From: Candidatus Peribacteria bacterium
GTDB lineage: Bacteria; Patescibacteria; JAEDAM01; Absconditabacterales; Absconditicoccaceae
DNA: 49,632 nt
Direction of reading: 5' to 3'
NCBI GenBank assembly: GCA_031280545.1
Contig: JAITGP010000018.1
Location: forward strand, 1-49,632
The first letter of the stretch is position 1. The number at the start of each line of letters is the position of its first letter. Positions 27,288 through 37,420 of the stretch are shown in pieces. The notes under the pieces are model-generated. The model saw only the letters and a list, made by a program, of their open reading frames with translations. It had not been told where the DNA came from and made no database searches. Both the position numbers and the translations under genes were made by a program.

Positions 27288-29954
27288 TCATTTCTGATCT
27301 TTTCTTTTTTTAGTTCCATTCTCAGGCTGTAGAGTTTCTGCAATCTGAGCTGGGATTGTTTTTGAAGTCACCTGTTGTGGTTCCCCTTCTTCTGACTGAA
27401 GTAATTCTTGAGAATTAAACGGTCTACCGGTTAATTTATCCAAGACGTTAAACGCCATCAAGTTTTCCAAATTGCTTGCACCTGATTGTCCACCACCGCT
27501 AATCACAAAGTTATTTGGAACAAGTTGCATCTTATTCTCTGCAATAGCATTGATGATTTGTAAACGAGCATAATCAGGACCTAAAGCTTCTTGAGAAAGC
27601 TTATAAGCCTCAGCTTGAGCCTTACCTTTTTCAAGGACAACTTTTGCTTCCGCTAAACCAACTTTTTCTGTTTGTTGAGCAGTTGCTTCAGCAACAACAG
27701 TGATAGCTTCTGCATTGGCGTTTGCTTCAAGTTTTACTTGTGCAGCTCCTGCCTCTGCTGCAAGAATTTGTGCTCGTTTTGCACCATCTGCTTTCTTGGC
27801 AACAGCATTCGCATTGTTCTCTTGGATTTCAATCTCTCGCCTTGATTTAATCAATTCTTCCTGCATATCAGCCTCTTTTTTAGCTGCTTCCAAAGATTTA
27901 CGAGACTCTTGAGCTAATTGCTCATTGTCATACTTCTTTTTATCTTCGATCGCAATAGCGGCCTGTTTAACTGGACTCATGAGTTCATCAGGAACAAACA
28001 CATCCAATAACATAACTCCCTTAGTACCTACGTGATGTTGTTCCAACATTGTGGCAATTTCAGCAGTTGCTTCATCAGACAAATCTGACCGTTTGCGATA
28101 AATTTCCAACGCATCCATTTTTTGGGCTGCATTACGAAAATGAGCAGAAACCCTTGGTTCCAATACTTGTGAAATCATGTCTTGCATAGACCCTAAATCC
28201 GCTACCACTGCTGGAGCCTTTTCCATAGGAATATGAAACATTACTTTCACCGTCACAGGGACATTGAAACCATCTTTTGATGTCAATACCATTGCCTTCA
28301 ATCCCTTATCGTATCCAAAAGACACACCATCGTTAACTTCTACCTCAGCATTTTGAGATTCTACATTATTCCAATTCAATACTACTTGTATTGTCGGAAC
28401 AATATTCCAAGCACAAATTTTTGAGTTCAACGGATGTAATCCTGGACCTAAAGGAGCCTTCCAAATTCCTTTATACCCTGACGGGACCAATTTAGCATTC
28501 ACATTATTGTTCTCGTCTTCGTTCTCAGCTGTGTAGTCACTTCCGACAAAACTCGTGATCACCGCACATTCACCAATCCCCACATTCACCATATCCTGTT
28601 TTTCTACAGAAGCAAACCAAGGATTAATAGGATAAGAACCTGCACGAAGCACAGGGATTTGGAGACCTTTTTCTCCTCCTGCATTCAAAAATGCTTGCAC
28701 GTCTTGGAAATTGCTATGTGCTTCCAAAGCGGTTTCCTGTGCTGCGATTTGATTTTTATCGGTCAAAGGTCTACCTTCAAGCGTAGTCACAATACCAACC
28801 TCGTCTGCTGCAATTTCAATCCAAGGAATTGGATTACTAATTTTGAAGAGATTTGTATTGATACGATAAGTACCAGGCATTAAATACTGGCTTTGTTGTC
28901 CCTTTTGCCCTCCTGTTTCCAGAAAGACACTTCCTTTTTCAAAACTAGAATGTCCCTCTACTGTAGCAGCGAGAATTCTTCCTTCAGGAATTCTTTCTCC
29001 ATCCACAGCTGTCACCGTACAAATATGCTTGTCTGGTACTCTTATCGCATCTGCTACTGTTATATTGAACAGATAAGTATTGATACGATACTTTCCTGGA
29101 GTTAAAACATCCAATTGTGGACCTTTTTGTCCTCCATTTTCTAGAAATGCTTTTGCATCTTGGAAAAGATTACATTCTACGGCTTCTGCCATGATACGTC
29201 CAACAGGAATAGGTTTCCCATCAATGGATTTTACCAATCCAATCTTATTTTCTTCAATATGAATTTCAGGTACAATTTTCACCTTGAATAAATACGTATT
29301 GATACGTCTATTTCCCGGAGGGATAACTGTGATCTGAGGACCCTTTTGTCCTCCATTAGCAAAGAATGCTACTGGATCTTGGAAAAAGTCACACTCGACA
29401 ATTTTTGCCATAATAGAACCAGTAGGAATAGTTTCTCCATCAATAGATTCTACTAAACCAATCTCTCCTTCTTGTATTTCGATAGCATTCTGTATAGATA
29501 CTTCAAATAAATAAGGATTGATACGGTGTTCTCCCGGAGGTAGAACAGCAATTTGTTGACCTTTTTGCCCGCCATTTCTTAGGAAGGCTATACCATCTTG
29601 AAAGGAATTACACTCTACAGCTCTCGCCATAAAATTACCCTGTGGGATAGAAGCTCCACTCCTTGCTTTTACCAAACCCATTTGATTAGCTCCAATGACC
29701 GTATACCGGTACTTTTTAACTTTCTGGACAAAAGGAATTATCAAATGAAGTCCAGGACCAAAAATTTTAGCTTGTACTCCAACTTCTCCAGGAAGAGCAA
29801 CAGTACGACCATCGGCCATTTCTTTTCCAAAATACTTTTGTTCTATCGTAGCAATCTCCTGAACATTGACTATTGACTTGAACAAGATTACTACGACGAA
29901 GATCGCTAGCAAAGCTAGCCACCAATAACTTACTAATACACTTAAAATTTCCAT
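27288..29954 (-). CDS. 888-residue vault/SPFH-like repeat protein, ending in UGA
   Basis: No internal UGA in 888 codons. One N-terminal transmembrane helix (about 11-25). Then five tandem repeats of about 73 residues, each with a (I/V)GLVxxxDGxxIPxG core, an AFLxNGGQKGPQ block (at 127, 200, 273, 347, 426) and a PGxxRINxYLF end. An SPFH/band-7 (shoulder-like) domain covers about 520-680, then an Ala/Glu-rich coiled coil (about 680-800) and a polar tail. The order repeats-shoulder-coiled coil parallels eukaryotic major vault protein and flotillins; a membrane-anchored oligomeric ring or cage is inference. Its UGA stop (27288-27290) is followed by a terminator; reading it as Gly adds 15 residues up to a UAA within the hairpin. 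Confidence 0.8.
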   Translation of the reverse strand: MEILSVLVSYWWLALLAIFVVVILFKSIVNVQEIATIEQKYFGKEMADGRTVALPGEVGVQAKIFGPGLHLIIPFVQKVKKYRYTVIGANQMGLVKARSGASIPQGNFMARAVECNSFQDGIAFLRNGGQKGQQIAVLPPGEHRINPYLFEVSIQNAIEIQEGEIGLVESIDGETIPTGSIMAKIVECDFFQDPVAFFANGGQKGPQITVIPPGNRRINTYLFKVKIVPEIHIEENKIGLVKSIDGKPIPVGRIMAEAVECNLFQDAKAFLENGGQKGPQLDVLTPGKYRINTYLFNITVADAIRVPDKHICTVTAVDGERIPEGRILAATVEGHSSFEKGSVFLETGGQKGQQSQYLMPGTYRINTNLFKISNPIPWIEIAADEVGIVTTLEGRPLTDKNQIAAQETALEAHSNFQDVQAFLNAGGEKGLQIPVLRAGSYPINPWFASVEKQDMVNVGIGECAVITSFVGSDYTAENEDENNNVNAKLVPSGYKGIWKAPLGPGLHPLNSKICAWNIVPTIQVVLNWNNVESQNAEVEVNDGVSFGYDKGLKAMVLTSKDGFNVPVTVKVMFHIPMEKAPAVVADLGSMQDMISQVLEPRVSAHFRNAAQKMDALEIYRKRSDLSDEATAEIATMLEQHHVGTKGVMLLDVFVPDELMSPVKQAAIAIEDKKKYDNEQLAQESRKSLEAAKKEADMQEELIKSRREIEIQENNANAVAKKADGAKRAQILAAEAGAAQVKLEANANAEAITVVAEATAQQTEKVGLAEAKVVLEKGKAQAEAYKLSQEALGPDYARLQIINAIAENKMQLVPNNFVISGGGQSGASNLENLMAFNVLDKLTGRPFNSQELLQSEEGEPQQVTSKTIPAQIAETLQPENGTKKRKDQK

Positions 29955-30085
29955 AAATTTTTATTTTAATCGTTAGAGAACTCGTTCTGTCGGTATCTCA
30001 CACACCGCCCTACGTTTTTAAAGACACAGAAAAAATTCTGTCATAAGGTTGTCTATACTTGTTAAAGATCATCATAACGTTGACT

Positions 30086-30113
30086 TATATAAGAATATGA
30101 ATATATATATCAA
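30086..30113 (-). promoter_or_regulatory. Promoter of the vault/SPFH gene with TGATATATATAT element
   Basis: Minus strand TTGATA, 16-nt spacer, TATATA, with the shared 12-mer at 30101-30112. It lies about 130 nt upstream of the start codon, leaving a long A/T-rich leader. Confidence 0.55.
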
Positions 30114-30192
30114 GTGATTTTTGTTTGTATGTCAAAAATATCAACCATTATTATAGAGTTGTAATGCAATTATGTGACATTTTACAGAAATA

Positions 30193-31824
30193 TTATAACA
30201 ATTCCTCGACCTCTTCCTTAAAGATCGGGTACAAACTATATTTCCTGAAATGGGAAATCTTTTCTTCTCGCTCTGGTCCGATCAATCCACATTCGGAAAT
30301 CACCAACTTCTCCATCAAACCATTATAATTCATCTCTACGAAAATCAGCTTTTTTATCTGATTTTGATGATCTTTGAAAAAACCAGAAAGATGAGCACTA
30401 AAAGGATGAAACGTCTTGATCACAATTACTCCTCGATCAGATTTCCCCTCAATGAGTGCCTCCAAATTGTAGCGGTTGATTCCTCGAGTGATGAAAAAAT
30501 TTTCTGCCTGAGGATTAATTACCTCATACGCAACGAAATCTTTAGCATATTCTCTGGTATAGAACGTCAGCCTTTTTCTAAATCTTTTTTCCATTTGTTG
30601 CTGTTTGATACTAGGTTCTTCATTGGTAGCTCCAGACTCGTCATGCTCGTAGGAAGTAGCTATAAATAACGTATTTTCTTGTCCAGGAATAGCGTAGGGA
30701 GAAAGTCCATTTTCTGTATTTTTATAACGAAGATACATATCCGTATCCTCAGCACTAGCGACTTCTCCTCTGTTGATTTCTGGACTCACAAGATCTTTTT
30801 CCTCAATAGTTTTATAACCTTCCATCAACTGTTTATCCGTCAGCAGAATAACTGGATGTTGGTAGAGATCAGCCCGATTAAAAGCCAACCCCATCATAGA
30901 ATATGCCTCCTCAAACGTGGAAGGCACCAGTACGATAGGAGTCGTTTCTCCGAAGCTTGCATGTAATGCAAAATTTAAATCACCTTGTGAAGTAAAGGTC
31001 GGACTTCCTGTCGAAGGTCCATCTCTCATTCCGAGTACATAGACTCACCCAATTTCTGCCTGATGAGCAAACGCTAGACTTTCCGTCATGAGAGCAAATC
31101 CTCCACCTGAGGTTCCACACATAGCTCTTTTACCTGCATATCTCGCTCAAAGCATTGCCATAGCCACAGCAATCTCATCTTCCCCTTGAAAAAAAGTCAC
31201 CTCTGGATGTTCCACCACGGTATCGATAATCCCACTAGCAGGAGTCATCGGATAAGCAGAATAAAATTCCATTCCAGCTTTGACTGCCCCTTCCCCTATG
31301 AGTTGGTTTCCCATCATGAGACTTCTGCCTTCTCCAATCTTTTCTGAAAGATTAATTGTCTCACAGAGATCAGAAAAATGCTGTTCACCATATGTGTACC
31401 CCGCCTGTAAATCTAGAAGGTTATCAGCGAGATGATCGTCTTTTATTGCCGTCTTTAAGATTTCTGCTCATTCGGAAAATGGAATGTGCACGATTTGTAA
31501 ACAAGCTCCAAAAGCGAAGGTATTTTTATATTTTGCAGAGACTTCTTTGAGAGGAATGATATTTTCCAACTGATAGATTTCTTGATTTTTGGTAAGTGCC
31601 AAATCATCCCAAGCAAAGAAGAGATCAACCTTTTTAGAAAGCTGAATTTGCTCCTTATCTGAGAGAGAAACAAAAAAACAATTATTATCTCCTTTGATAA
31701 TAGAAGCATATTCTTTATCACATCGAAGCGAATAGCCTTTGAAGGCAAGCAGTTCTGCGAGAAGCAATCCTGCAGTATTGACTCCTGTTCAAGCTGGTCA
31801 TGAGAATCAAATCGTTACATACAT
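30193..31824 (-). CDS. 2-oxoacid:ferredoxin oxidoreductase, gamma-alpha fusion subunit
   Basis: 543 residues with about six UGA-Gly codons. The N-terminus IGFSGPAGTGVNTAGLLLAE is the gamma-domain nucleotide-type loop (three Gly are UGA). The alpha domain follows with GNQLIGEGAVKAGMEFYSAY then PMTPASG near 170 and FQGEDEIAVAMAM; CGTSGGGFALMTE near 235, MRDGPSTGSPT near 265. It would oxidise pyruvate, 2-oxoglutarate or another 2-oxoacid to acyl-CoA with ferredoxin reduction; the TPP-binding beta subunit is not beside it, since the next genes run the other way. Start at 31824 gives the family's usual N-terminus. Confidence 0.9.
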
Positions 31825-31971
31825 ACGTATTGAAATTTTAAGATAAAAATCAATCTCTAAGGTAATAAACCAAAATGAAAAAGCAACAGGAAAAAAGTCT
31901 GCTTTTTTTTGCTTTTTTTATCTTTCCGAGTATACTTGTAATGTGAACCTTTTTATTTCAGATGTGATTGG

Positions 31972-32250
31972 ATGACCAAACAGGACTATCTCCTAGCAGT
32001 AATCAATGCAATGCCTGACCGAGAAATGGGTCGAGGAATTAAAGCGATGGTTGAAAACAATCAATTAGATGATCATACGATCAATCTTTTGGTTATTATC
32101 TTCAAAAGAGCAGTGGATAGATTAACTGATGTTATGCAAAAACATAAAGTAATGACGGCAATTGCTGAATTAGAAACACAAAAAGAAGTTCAAAAAAAAC
32201 AAGATGAAGCAGATCTCCAAAGATTAGATGGAATGCTTAATGCTTTTTAA
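31972..32250 (+). CDS. Small helical protein, unknown
   Basis: 92 residues, no UGA, highly charged and predicted helical (ELETQKEVQKKQDEADLQRL near the end). It begins a set of three closely spaced small genes (15 and 25 nt apart) up to 33211, probably one operon. No family recognised and no membrane segment. Confidence 0.65.
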   Translation: MTKQDYLLAVINAMPDREMGRGIKAMVENNQLDDHTINLLVIIFKRAVDRLTDVMQKHKVMTAIAELETQKEVQKKQDEADLQRLDGMLNAF

Positions 32251-32265
32251 TTCTTACCCCTTATA

Positions 32266-32775
32266 ATGATGACTGACGAAGAAATCAAAACAAACGGGGT
32301 CGGAACCCCAACAGGAGATCGAGATGCTTTGGAAGCTGAACTCTCTTCATTAATTGCAGACGAAAGCAGTGGACTCTCTGACTTAGCCAAGTTCAACAAA
32401 AATCTCTCCCACAAAAAATGAAACAAACTCTCTCACAAACATCTAGAACAAATTAAAACAGATCTACAAAATGGCGGTTTGGTGGACTTTGAAGGAGGAA
32501 AGAGAGATGATAAAGTATTCGGCTTTGAAGTAATCGGGAATGACATTAAACCAACCTTTACTCCTCACGGAGACGCAATCATCCCTATCAACTTTCGATT
32601 CAATAACCAAAGAAGAACCAAATTACTTATACTTCATATCAAAGATAAAAACGGAGAAAACGAATACCAACTTCCTGATGGAAAAAATACTTATGACATC
32701 GAAATTAGCAAAGAAATATTCACCTACCAACTCACCCACGATATTGACGGCTTTCATTTAAAGCTGATCAAATAA
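32266..32775 (+). CDS. Hypothetical soluble protein
   Basis: 169 residues with one UGA-Gly (HKKGNKL). The first half is polar and helical; the second half has alternating strand patterns (KLLILHIKDKNGE, YQLPDGKNTYDIEI). The gene begins 15 nt after its neighbour. No family recognised. Start chosen at the first of two adjacent ATG codons at 32266. Confidence 0.65.
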
Positions 32776-32800
32776 CTTTTATTCTCTATACCCTACGAAA

Positions 32801-33211
32801 ATGACACTCAACCAAATCAATGACGAGACAACTAGATCAAAAGAAATTAAAGACATCACTAATAAAGAACAAAATGATAAATGATCTTTTCCTACTCCAG
32901 ACATACTGGATAACAATGGAGAAATCGACAAGAAAAAAGTTGAAGAAAAAGCCAGTAAAACAGTAGAAGAAGCAGCCAAAGAAAAGGACAGTGCTGAAAA
33001 AGAGAATAAACCTAATGTATTTAAAAAAATAGGAGCTTTCTTTTCTGGTATATTTAATAAATCTCCTGAAAATAGAACTGAAGCAGACAAATATGCTGCT
33101 AAAAAGTATGAAGAAACAAAAAAACAATTATCAGACGAAAGCAACAAGACTTCTTTGCCTGAGTCTTATGCAAGTAACAACTCTAACAATAACGAAATGG
33201 ACAAAAAATAA
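32801..33211 (+). CDS. Hypothetical Lys/Glu/Asn-rich protein
   Basis: 136 residues with one UGA-Gly (NDKGSFPTPD). Strongly polar, probably disordered at both ends, with a helical middle (KKKVEEKASKTVEEAAKEKD) and a short hydrophobic patch (FKKIGAFFSGIFNK). Last gene of the three-gene set, followed by a terminator at 33234. No family recognised. Confidence 0.6.
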
Positions 33212-33233
33212 TAAATTTCTTTAACTTTCACCA

Positions 33234-33262
33234 ACGACTTCTTGTATTTGAAGTCGTTTTTT
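33234..33262 (+). terminator. Intrinsic terminator after the small-gene operon
   Basis: ACGACTTC, 8-nt loop, GAAGTCGT then TTTTT. It lies 22 nt beyond the UAA at 33211. Confidence 0.8.
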
Positions 33263-33332
33263 ACATTTGACTTTCCTTCGCAACTCTTTAAAATCTTTTG
33301 TAACCTTTTTTAAGCTTTCATAATCTTCCCTA

Positions 33333-34127
33333 ATGAAAATAGCTTCTCGAAACGTCAACGGCATCCGTGCCGTCATCAATAAAGACTTTTTCCCTCGACT
33401 AAAAACCAAAGATCCTGACATTCTCTGCCTCCAAGAAGTCAAAGCCTTTGAAAATCAAATCCCTCCAGAAATCAGATTTCATCTCTCTGCATACAACTAT
33501 CTTCGACACCACGGCACCAGGCCCGGATATGCAGGTACCGCAATTTTCTACAAAAAGGAAATACCTATCACCGAAGGGAAATCAGAATTTTCTTTCCCTT
33601 GCTTCTCTGAAGATGGTAGAACGACTCAACTCAATTTTACTCATTGAGATAAGGAAATAGCTTTGATTAACTGCTACTTTCCAAACGGAGGTCCGAGAGC
33701 TGATGGGACAGAAATGCTCCCGTATAAATTAGACTTTTATGAAAAGTTTAGAAGCTATATGGATGAGATCAGAAATGCTGGGAAATTTGTGATTTCTACA
33801 GGAGATTTTAATGTTTGTCATCGTCCTATCGATATTGCTAGACCCGAAGAAAATAAAAATTCCATTGGGTTCCTCCCGATTGAAAGGGCAGAGATGGATA
33901 AGCTCGTAGAAGATAAGTATGTAGATGTCTTCCGCCATTTTTATCCTGAATTGAAGGATAAGTACACGTGGCGGAGCTATCGTGCAGGAGCTAAAGAAAG
34001 AAACGTTGGACGGCGTTTGGATTATTTCCGAGTAGATGAAAAAGTCCTGCCTCTGGTTACCAAAATGGAACATCAAGAACAAACCCTAGGAAGTGATCAC
34101 TGCCCTATTCTGTTGGAATTAAAGTAA
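33333..34127 (+). CDS. xthA: Exodeoxyribonuclease III (AP endonuclease)
   Basis: 264 residues with one UGA-Gly (FTHGDKEIALINCYFPNGG). All catalytic blocks of the ExoIII/APE family are present: SRNVNGIRA near 5, LQEVKAF near 34 (metal-binding Glu), NCYFPNGG near 113, TGDFNVCHRPIDIARP near 151 (Asp/Asn pair), WRSYR near 210 and GSDHCPI near 254 (catalytic His). It cleaves DNA at abasic sites, which fits with the UDG-family glycosylase and MutT protein in the same window. It converges with pth, overlapping by 9 nt. Confidence 0.95.
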
Positions 34128-34640
34128 AAATTTTCTGATACTCTCGAAAATCTCTTCCTCTTTCGTTTCTAGCACTTCCCATTCATGGGGTTTAAATTTT
34201 TGAAGGACATAATCCGCAACAGATATTTTTCCTTCTTCTGGTCTCCCGATTCAGATTCTAATTCTCTGATAGTCTCCGCTTCAGAGTTTTTCAGAAATAC
34301 TTTTGAGTCCATTATGACCAGCGGTTCCTCATCAGTTTTTTAGAGCTATTTTCCCTGTAAGGAAGTCGATTTCATCATGCAGGACGAGAATATCCTCAGG
34401 AGCGATTTTATAAAATCTCGCCAGAGGCTCCACGGCGGTCCCCGATAAATTCATGAATGTCTGAGGGATCGCGAAAATTGTTTCCTCGCTTTTGAAGACC
34501 TTTGCAGCAAATTTCGCATCATATTTGAGGGCCCCCAACTGTTCTCGTGCTAAAAAATTTTCAAGCATTATGGCTCAAACATTGTGGCGAGTGTTCTGAT
34601 ACGGTTGTCAGGGATTTCCCAGTCAAACAACAAGTTTCAT
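34119..34640 (-). CDS. pth: Peptidyl-tRNA hydrolase
   Basis: 173 residues with seven UGA-Gly codons, the clearest proof of recoding in the window: VVGLGNPG (two), [18 protein letters not shown] (two) and EKLGSG, RIRIGIGRP. The catalytic His is in RHNVG near residue 21; FMNLSGTAV near 67 and LHDEIDF near 91 are typical. It releases peptides from peptidyl-tRNA for tRNA recycling. Under the standard code only an internal 78-codon piece would be called. Confidence 0.96.
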
Positions 34641-34704
34641 TGAAGAGAAGAAAGGTAAAATTCTGATTAGAATATACGGGAATAGGCGAAGAAATCAAGC
34701 CTTT

Positions 34705-34734
34705 AAAAAAAGTGTCCGCCAATATGACGGACAC
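34705..34734 (-). terminator. Intrinsic terminator of phoH
   Basis: Minus strand GTGTCCG, loop, CGGACAC then TTTTTTT. It starts 17 nt after the UGA that ends the PhoH gene. Confidence 0.8.
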
Positions 34735-34750
34735 CCAAAGGTAAATAATT

Positions 34751-36175
34751 TCACAGAATTTTAGCAAGCTCGCCCGCGAGGTAGCTTCTTTCGCTCTTCA
34801 CTAAATTAATATGGGCGAAATATTTCTTTCCCCTGGCTCGATCAACTAAATAGTTGATCCCACAACTTGCTTCATCCAAATACGGTGTATCGATCTGAGA
34901 GGGGTCCCCCAAAAAGACAATCTTCGTTCCTTCCTCGGCTCGTGTGGCAATGGTTTTCACCTCATGAGGCGTAATATTTTGTGCCTCATCGATAATCATA
35001 AAGGTGTTTGGAATAGAATCCCCTCTGATAAATAGAGAAGTTTCTACTCTAATTCGCCTGTCATTCATCCATGTTGTTCTACCAACATCCCGAGAATCAA
35101 GACCCGCACAATTCGCTCGGCGTATAAAATCCAGAGTTTTATAGATGGGTCCTAAATAAGGACTCATTTTTTCCTCCAAGTCGCCCGGCAAAGCTCCTAA
35201 GTCTTTATTTGATAAAGTGACAATAGGACGCGTTACAAAGATTTCTTCGTAGGTTTGAGCCACATCAGATTTTTTACGAGCTGTTTTTTTCTTTTTCGAG
35301 CTGGTGTATTCTGACTCTACGACTTTCGAGGATTTCTGCTGTTCAATGGCAGCTGCAAGTGCGATCAAGGATTTCCCTGTACCCGCACCACCAGTAATTG
35401 CTACCAGTTGAATATCTGGGTCAAGGAGCATTTCGATCGCAAATGCCTGTTCATCGTTTTTAGGGAAAATCCCCGAACAGGAACGCTTAATCACAGGGTG
35501 TAATCCGTCTCGCCAATAAACCAACTTATCGTTCTTTAAGCGGAAAAAATCATTTTGTCTCAAATCTTTCAATAACTCGATTTCTCCTTCTTTTTCCACA
35601 TTGCGAATGGGTTTATCCAGAATTTCCAGATTCTTTACCGTATCGGTAAGATAATCTTCGGCGAGCACTCTGAGGCTTCGAGCTTTAATACAAAGGTTAA
35701 GATCCTTTGACACCAAAACCACATTTTCTCCCTCTGCTTGCAGGTTATAGGCAGTAGCCAAGATTAAATGATCGGCTTTATTAAGGTCTGAAAAACTTTT
35801 TTTGAATATCTCAGGATATTCAACTCCCAAGGATATTCTGAGTTTTCCCATCCCTTTCCCTAAGGAAACACCACCATTGAAAATTTTACCTCTAGAGTGA
35901 CGATCCAGTATCCTAGCACATTCTCGTGCATTTACATTTTTTTGATCCGTACCTTTTTTGAAGGTATCTAACTCTTCTAATACCGCCATTGGAATGACAA
36001 CATTATGCTCTTTAAAAGAGGTTAGACATGACGCATCATGTAAAAGCACGTTGGTATCCAAGACAAAAGTCTTTTTGATTTTAGTCCGCGGACTCCTTTT
36101 TTTATTTACCTTTGCTTCCTCTTTTACTACGGGCAGAGGATCCAGCCCTTCTTTACCAACTTTTGACATACTCAA
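34751..36175 (-). CDS. PIN-PhoH family protein, ending in UGA
   Basis: 474 residues with no internal UGA. A PIN nuclease domain (FVLDTNVLLHDAS near 38, DLNKADHLILATAY near 140 with acidic residues) is fused to a PhoH-type ATPase: ITGGAGTGKSLIALAAA near 262 (Walker A), RPIVTLSNKDLGALPGDLEE near 318, MIIDEAQNITPHE near 393 (Walker B) and GDPSQIDTPY near 428. Family knowledge: PIN-PhoH proteins have RNA helicase/RNase activity. The end ERSYLAGELAKIL matches the family's end, so the following UGA (34751-34753) is the natural stop. Its promoter at 36237 carries the shared element. Confidence 0.92.
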   Translation of the reverse strand: MSMSKVGKEGLDPLPVVKEEAKVNKKRSPRTKIKKTFVLDTNVLLHDASCLTSFKEHNVVIPMAVLEELDTFKKGTDQKNVNARECARILDRHSRGKIFNGGVSLGKGMGKLRISLGVEYPEIFKKSFSDLNKADHLILATAYNLQAEGENVVLVSKDLNLCIKARSLRVLAEDYLTDTVKNLEILDKPIRNVEKEGEIELLKDLRQNDFFRLKNDKLVYWRDGLHPVIKRSCSGIFPKNDEQAFAIEMLLDPDIQLVAITGGAGTGKSLIALAAAIEQQKSSKVVESEYTSSKKKKTARKKSDVAQTYEEIFVTRPIVTLSNKDLGALPGDLEEKMSPYLGPIYKTLDFIRRANCAGLDSRDVGRTTWMNDRRIRVETSLFIRGDSIPNTFMIIDEAQNITPHEVKTIATRAEEGTKIVFLGDPSQIDTPYLDEASCGINYLVDRARGKKYFAHINLVKSERSYLAGELAKIL

Positions 36176-36236
36176 TTTTTTTTAGGGGTTTATATTCAGA
36201 TTAATTTTTCTTTTATTAATCCTTTTGTTTGATTGT

Positions 36237-36264
36237 GGTATACGGATATATATATCAAAGTCAA
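36237..36264 (-). promoter_or_regulatory. Promoter of phoH with TGATATATATAT element
   Basis: Minus strand TTGACT, 16-nt spacer, TATACC; the 12-mer lies at 36246-36257 within the spacer. Confidence 0.6.
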
Positions 36265-36406
36265 GGGAAGTTAAACCAAGATTATAGAGGAGGGAATACC
36301 TAACATCAAAGAAACATTAAACTCCTTGTTTTTTGAGTCAGTTTTTTTATACTGATAAAAAAAATTACAGAAAGCTAACTATAGAATTTTAACTCCCAAC
36401 AAGACG

Positions 36407-37054
36407 ATGAAAATGTGTTTAAAAATTCTCCTATGGGTTTTCGTAGGAGCCCTCCTCTTTTGTGTCCTCTTTTATTTTATCTATTTTCTCCGTTGCCCAG
36501 CTCGTGAAACCTTGGATAACGAAGAATTATTTACCAGTCCAGCAATGGGTACTGTGATCAAAATCATTGAGAATCCTACTTCTGACACCCCTTTGTATAA
36601 AGATGATCGCAAAGTCTTGGATAATTTTATTGAAGGGATTGGCTCTGGGGCGACTATGGTATCAATTATGATGACCCCTCTCGATGTACATTTTCAGAGA
36701 GCTCCCAGCGATGCGACTCTCATCCAGCAGGACTATATTCCAGGGAAAAATAAAAATGCAGTAAAAAATGCTGACGGACTTTGAGCGACTCTCCAAAATG
36801 AATACAATGCAATGCTTTTTGAGAGAGAGGACGGAATACGTTTCAGAGTGATCCAAATTGCAGGATTCCTCGTTAGAAGGATTGTCTCTTATATAGAGCC
36901 AGGAGATGAAGTGGAACAAGGAGAAATTATTGGATTAATAAAATTCGGTTCTCAGGTGACAATCATCTTTGATCAGAATGTGGAAGTACTCGTGAAAGAA
37001 GGAGATAAAGTCATTGATGGAGAAACTATTTTAGGGAAGCTCAAAGGAGCATAA
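36407..37054 (+). CDS. Phosphatidylserine decarboxylase-like protein (archaeal/PSD-type)
   Basis: 215 residues with one UGA-Gly (NADGLGATL). One N-terminal transmembrane helix (about 4-27), then SPAMGTVIKI, SIMMTPLDVHFQRAP near 85, NEYNAMLFE near 132, and QIAGFLVRRIV near 148. IKFGSQVTI near 175 holds the Gly-Ser bond where PSD proenzymes cut themselves to make the pyruvoyl group. It would decarboxylate phosphatidylserine (or a related lipid) to the ethanolamine form at the membrane. The order and length fit the short archaeal-type PSD. It ends UAA; no partner lipid gene is in the window. Confidence 0.85.
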
Positions 37055-37103
37055 GAAACCTGTATTTTTATATCACCACTATTTATATCGTATATCTATA
37101 CTC

Positions 37104-37313
37104 ATGAAAGAAAAAGACTATTCCAAGGTAGGACATATTGGATCCACAGAAGATCGAAGAGATAAAGCAATAGAAGATGGAATACGAAACACTTATCACG
37201 GTTCAAAAGTAGGAAACCAAATTTATAATGATTTGTTAGGATTTTATCCATTGACCGAGGAGGATAAAAAAGAAATTGAGGAATACAGAAAAAAACAAGC
37301 AGGAAAACTATAG
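37104..37313 (+). CDS. Small basic/charged protein, unknown
   Basis: 69 residues, no UGA, ends UAG. Features: GHIGSTEDRRDKAIEDGIRN and a charged helical C-terminus (EEDKKEIEEYRKKQ). It lies 49 nt after the PSD-like gene on the same strand. No family recognised. Confidence 0.6.
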   Translation: MKEKDYSKVGHIGSTEDRRDKAIEDGIRNTYHGSKVGNQIYNDLLGFYPLTEEDKKEIEEYRKKQAGKL

Positions 37314-37420
37314 AACTGTATCTTCTACTCCCTTCTACTCCCTTCCGCTTCGCTCGTTTGTATGAAGATCCAATCCCTCGCCTCTCATTTTTTCATATTA
37401 CGATATTTCACAATAACCCC

